Of a stretch of DNA of 8,514 nucleotides, positions 6,719 to 8,514 are shown one piece after another (position 1 is the stretch's first letter; each line of letters begins with the position of its first letter). Below the pieces are notes generated by a model. The model was given only the letters and a program-made list of their open reading frames with translations. It was not told the origin of the DNA and did no database searches. The position numbers and the translations under genes are program-made. Source of the stretch: Candidatus Falkowiibacteriota bacterium (GTDB taxonomy: Bacteria; Patescibacteriota; Patescibacteriia; Patescibacteriales; GWC2-42-12). The DNA lies in contig JACQYU010000068.1 in the NCBI GenBank assembly GCA_016208065.1, positions 1-8,514 of the forward strand, read 5' to 3'.

Positions 6719-6746
6719 AATATAACATTTTGCGGAAAAATGCCAA
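6719..6746 (-). promoter_or_regulatory. probable dnaE promoter
   Basis: On the minus strand TTGGCA (6741-6746, 5 of 6 to TTGACA) is followed after 16 bases by TATATT (6719-6724), with a perfect TATAAT overlapping just downstream (6714-6719). It lies directly after the terminator of the upstream small gene and about 100 bases before dnaE, so dnaE probably has its own transcript. Confidence 0.55.
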
Positions 6747-6747
6747 C

Positions 6748-6781
6748 AAAAAAATCGCCCTGACTTTTTGAACGATTTTTT
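6748..6781 (-). terminator. intrinsic terminator after the Cys-rich small gene
   Basis: On the minus strand AAAAATCG pairs with CGATTTTT around a 15-base loop, and seven T residues end the 3' side. The hairpin lies 15 bases after the TAA at 6796. The A-rich 5' side means it could also work on the plus strand. The long loop and AT-rich stem make it moderate, not strong. Confidence 0.6.
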
Positions 6782-6795
6782 ATTTTTTATTTTTA

Positions 6796-7137
6796 TTATC
6801 TGATCATTTCGCACCATTTATAAGATCCTATGCAATTAAAAGTATTAAGCTTAAACCCCGGCTTGCAGCCGATTCCGGCCAGTTCAAAATTCGCGGCCGC
6901 CATATATTTAACCGAATCAAGGCAGCAGTCATATATTTTTTCATTTTCTTTATCGCATTTGGCTAATAAGCTTTTATAATAATCATTAAAATTTTCTACT
7001 TGATTTTTGCTTCTATCCGCTTGCCCGGATTTTATCAGCCAATTTAAAAATATTATTACAACAATAAAAATCACAGCGTAAACTAAAACATTTATTTGAA
7101 ATTTTCTGTCTTTTATTTTGTCTGATAAATCGCTCAT
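6796..7137 (-). CDS. small membrane-anchored protein with six cysteines, unknown function
   Basis: I cannot name this 113-residue protein. An N-terminal charged stretch (1-13) is followed by one membrane segment at about 15-35 (INVLVYAVIFIVVIIFLNWLI), which could be a signal anchor. The rest is expected outside the membrane. A charged linker (36-58) leads to a compact domain with six cysteines at 61, 71, 72, 91, 102 and 109 (KC...YDCCLDS...GIGCKPGF...FNCIGSYKWCE). An even number of cysteines outside the membrane suggests disulfides. The GCKPGF...CIGS...WCE ending has the look of small CPR surface proteins that I recall but cannot name. The start is ATG at 7135-7137, with no Shine-Dalgarno site. 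It is flanked by repeat elements and its own terminator, so it is probably monocistronic. Confidence 0.7.
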   Translation of the reverse strand: MSDLSDKIKDRKFQINVLVYAVIFIVVIIFLNWLIKSGQADRSKNQVENFNDYYKSLLAKCDKENEKIYDCCLDSVKYMAAANFELAGIGCKPGFKLNTFNCIGSYKWCEMIR

Positions 7138-7168
7138 AGTTTATTTTGTCATTGCGAAGCATTTTTTA

Positions 7169-7286
7169 TTGTCATGCTGGAGCGTAACGAAGTGAAGCGA
7201 TAGCATCTCAAGATTCTATCGCCTGCCTGCCTGCCGGACAGGCTGGCCGGTAGGCAGGGTCGCTGACGCTTCCTCCAGAATGACAA
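7169..7286. repeat. 118-bp palindromic dispersed-repeat element
   Basis: The terminal inverted arms TTGTCATGCTGGAG and CTCCAGAATGACAA differ at one base. Inside are two more hairpins: GCGATAGCATCT/AGATTCTATCGC (7197-7222, one mismatch) and CCTGCCTGCCGG/CCGGTAGGCAGG (7226-7258, one mismatch that is G-U on the plus-strand RNA). A partial relative, GTCATTGCGAAGC (7149-7161), sits next to it. The structure suggests a miniature or REP-like mobile element between parB and the small Cys-rich gene, without coding capacity. Confidence 0.7.
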
Positions 7287-7315
7287 AAGAGGGAGTCGCT
7301 CGCAAAAGCCACTTC

Positions 7316-7915
7316 TTAATTTTTAATTTTTCGTATTATATCGCCTAATTCTTCGTCGCTGTAAAAATAAATAATAATTTCTCCGCCTTTGCCTTTGCGC
7401 TTAACTTCGGCTTTAGTGCCGAAAAACTGGCGGAAAGCGAACTCTTTATCTTTATCCGCGTAATTTATTTTAATTCTGGCCTGCTTAGTTCCGCCCATCG
7501 CCCTGGTTTCTTTAAGCGAATCATCAACCGTCATTTTATTTAATAATATTTTTTTATAAAGCGCGAGTTGCCTAACTTCGCTTTCCAAGCCAACGATTAC
7601 TTTAGCGTGGCCTTCGGTTATTTTGCCTTCAATCAAAGCCGCCTGAATTTCTTCCGGCAAATTTAAAAATCTTAAAGTATTGGTTATGACCGGACGCGAC
7701 CGGCCTACTTTAACCGCCAATTCTTCCTGGCTTAAATTAAATTCATCAATTAATTTGCGGTAAGCCACGGCCGTTTCAATGGAATTTAAATCTTCCCTTT
7801 GCAGATTTTCCACCAGCGCCAGTTCCAATTTTTGCTGTTCGTCCGCTTGCCTGACTATGGCCGGAACGGATGCCAGGCCTAAAATTTTAGCCGCCCTTAA
7901 GCGCCTTTCACCGGC
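7316..7915 (-). CDS. parB: ParB/Spo0J chromosome-partition protein, 5' end replaced by foreign DNA
   Basis: ParB binds parS, loads as a CTP-dependent clamp and, with ParA, separates replicated origins. The native part starts at AGERRLRAAK, the arginine-rich CTP-binding box, and continues through ENLQREDL, the partner motif. The parS-reading helix-turn-helix follows (LSQEELAVKVGRSRPVITNTLRFLNLP), then EGHAKVIVGL and a C-terminal dimerisation domain (RIKINYADKDKEF...IIRKIKN). The TAA stop is at 7316-7318. The N-terminal ParA-contact peptide and the first nucleotide-binding box (I.PNP.QPR type) are missing. In the same frame the sequence becomes unrelated and GC-rich (HVSRTVG read outward from the junction), open to a TTG at 8047; I do not believe that part is ParB. 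No parA is visible. Either the gene is truly interrupted or the contig is mis-joined. Confidence 0.9.
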   Translation of the reverse strand, partial: AGERRLRAAKILGLASVPAIVRQADEQQKLELALVENLQREDLNSIETAVAYRKLIDEFNLSQEELAVKVGRSRPVITNTLRFLNLPEEIQAALIEGKITEGHAKVIVGLESEVRQLALYKKILLNKMTVDDSLKETRAMGGTKQARIKINYADKDKEFAFRQFFGTKAEVKRKGKGGEIIIYFYSDEELGDIIRKIKN

Positions 7916-8408
7916 ATGCACACTCCTGGTCACCCCCGGCGGGTGATCCCGTGCCTGGTGGCTGCAAACGTCCACTGACTGTACGGCACGGTACTCGACG
8001 ATTCGAAGGGCCGGCGCTTGGCTAAAGGGTTCATCCAGGCGAGGCAAGGGAAAAGCCTGTCAACCTAATGCAGCGTGGAGTGGGACGGTCGGCTCGGCGA
8101 GGCCGACTGCCTGCTGCGGCGTCGTCCAGCTTGTGCGGGTCGTTCTCCTCGCCCCGCGCAGGCTGATGCCTTCCTGAGGAGAGAGCGGCCAGCGGGAATG
8201 ATGCCTCCGCTGGCCCTGGTGTTTGCCGGCGACATCTGCGGCCGTATGGCGGCGTCAGCCATCGGCTGCGTTCACCAGTGAGGCGCAGCCGCGCGCTGCA
8301 CTCGTGCGCAACGCGGCGTTCCTTCTGGCACGGGCCGGGCACGGCCACCAGCAACTGCCTGCGTGCGCCAGTGGAGCAGCCGACCCTCTACCTAACAGGA
8401 GACCGATC
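7916..8408. other. GC-rich segment of foreign appearance, no convincing gene
   Basis: Composition changes at 7913-7918 from roughly 35-40% to about two-thirds G+C (one counted 60-base line, 8161-8220, has 40 G or C). Open frames exist on both strands but are Arg/Ala/Pro-rich and overlap each other, as chance frames do in GC-rich DNA. The clearest small candidate is a plus-strand ATG at 8198 giving 27 residues ending AASAIGCVHQ, but its Shine-Dalgarno-like AGGAGAG (8177-8183) is 14 bases away. Other structure is a GTCGGC/GCCGAC hairpin near 8090-8110 and the inverted repeat at 8187-8215. The segment may be the long leader of the gene at 8409. Confidence 0.7.
8187..8215. repeat. perfect 9-bp inverted repeat
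   Basis: GGCCAGCGG (8187-8195) and CCGCTGGCC (8207-8215) flank an 11-base loop. No T-run follows on either strand, so it is not an intrinsic terminator. It could be an operator or an RNA hairpin within the GC-rich segment. Confidence 0.6.
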
Positions 8409-8514
8409 ATGTCCGACCATCAACTCATCGTTTTGGGCGCCGTCGCTGGCTCTTCGGAGACAGATGATGGCTCGACAACCATTGCGCAGCGTTATGCAGA
8501 CTTGCGGGCCAAGT
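8409..8514 (+). CDS. N-terminal 35 residues of an unrecognised protein (runs off right edge)
   Basis: The ATG at 8409-8411 is preceded by AGGAGA (8397-8402) with six bases of spacing, a textbook Shine-Dalgarno site not seen before any native gene in this window. The 35 visible codons read MSDHQLIVLGAVAG, then SSETDDGSTTIAQRYADLRAK, with mostly G or C at third positions, as in a high-GC genome. A hydrophobic strand followed by an acidic and then helical stretch is all that can be said; there is no family I recognise. It is the only plus-strand gene candidate. It belongs with the GC-rich segment and probably comes from a different genome than dnaE and thrS. Confidence 0.6.
   Translation, partial: MSDHQLIVLGAVAGSSETDDGSTTIAQRYADLRAK

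Noticed and set aside
1213..7137. Alternative genetic code (TGA as glycine, known in some CPR lineages)
   Set aside because: The thrS, dnaE and parB frames contain no internal TGA, use TGG for Trp and GGN for Gly, and end in TAA where the end is visible. Nothing requires recoding.
7916..8047. Extension of the ParB frame to a TTG at 8047
   Set aside because: The translated residues do not resemble the ParB N-terminus (no QPR box) and lie in DNA of different composition.
8075..8281. Plus-strand 68-codon frame in the GC-rich segment
   Set aside because: Arg/Ala/Pro-rich, overlapped by open frames on the other strand, and its ATG lacks a ribosome site. The 27-residue C-terminal part is mentioned only as a weak possibility.
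8031..8354. Minus-strand 107- and 65-codon frames in the GC-rich segment
   Set aside because: Low-complexity Arg/Pro/Ala composition, mutual overlap in different frames and no recognisable domain: typical chance frames in GC-rich DNA.

Overview
The window looks like a metagenome-derived contig from a Candidate Phyla Radiation (Patescibacteria, probably Parcubacteria-like) bacterium. The reasons are an AT-rich composition (about a third to 40% G+C by eye), compact genes all on the minus strand, no Shine-Dalgarno motif in front of any native start, a threonyl-tRNA synthetase without its TGS domain, CPR-type surface-protein sequence, and palindromic intergenic repeats of the TTGCGAGC...GGCAATCTC kind. 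The phylum is inferred from protein flavour and was not computed. From about base 7916 to the end the DNA changes abruptly to about two-thirds G+C and is probably foreign or mis-joined.

Layout (native genes are on the minus strand, so transcription runs from high to low coordinates). 1-869: N-terminal part of thrS, running off the left edge. 870-1212: its long leader, with a Thr-type T-box riboswitch ending in an intrinsic terminator, then a 98-bp near-perfect palindrome. 1213-1611: a small coiled-coil-like protein with 15-residue repeats, whose promoter places the transcript start at the ATG. 1669-2966: one membrane-anchored surface protein gene split in two by a frameshift near 2440. 3169-6618: dnaE, complete, with an intact PHP domain and a clamp-binding motif. 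6796-7137: a small membrane-anchored protein with six cysteines, followed by a terminator. 7169-7286: a palindromic dispersed repeat. 7316-7915: the C-terminal two thirds of ParB, cut off inside the conserved GERR motif.

7916-8514: GC-rich DNA with no clear gene until a plus-strand reading frame at 8409, which has a good Shine-Dalgarno site and runs off the right edge. Its style is that of a high-GC proteobacterium-like genome.

How the parts work together: replication (DnaE), chromosome partition (ParB) and translation (ThrRS) are core housekeeping. The most informative regulatory piece is the thrS leader. The T-box starts directly after the stop of the small upstream gene, so both are probably on one transcript from the 1618-1646 promoter, with uncharged tRNA-Thr deciding whether RNA polymerase continues into thrS. 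The Thr codon ACC lies in the 7-nt terminal loop of a short hairpin, not in the internal loop of a long canonical Stem I. No wholly new multi-gene system is visible.
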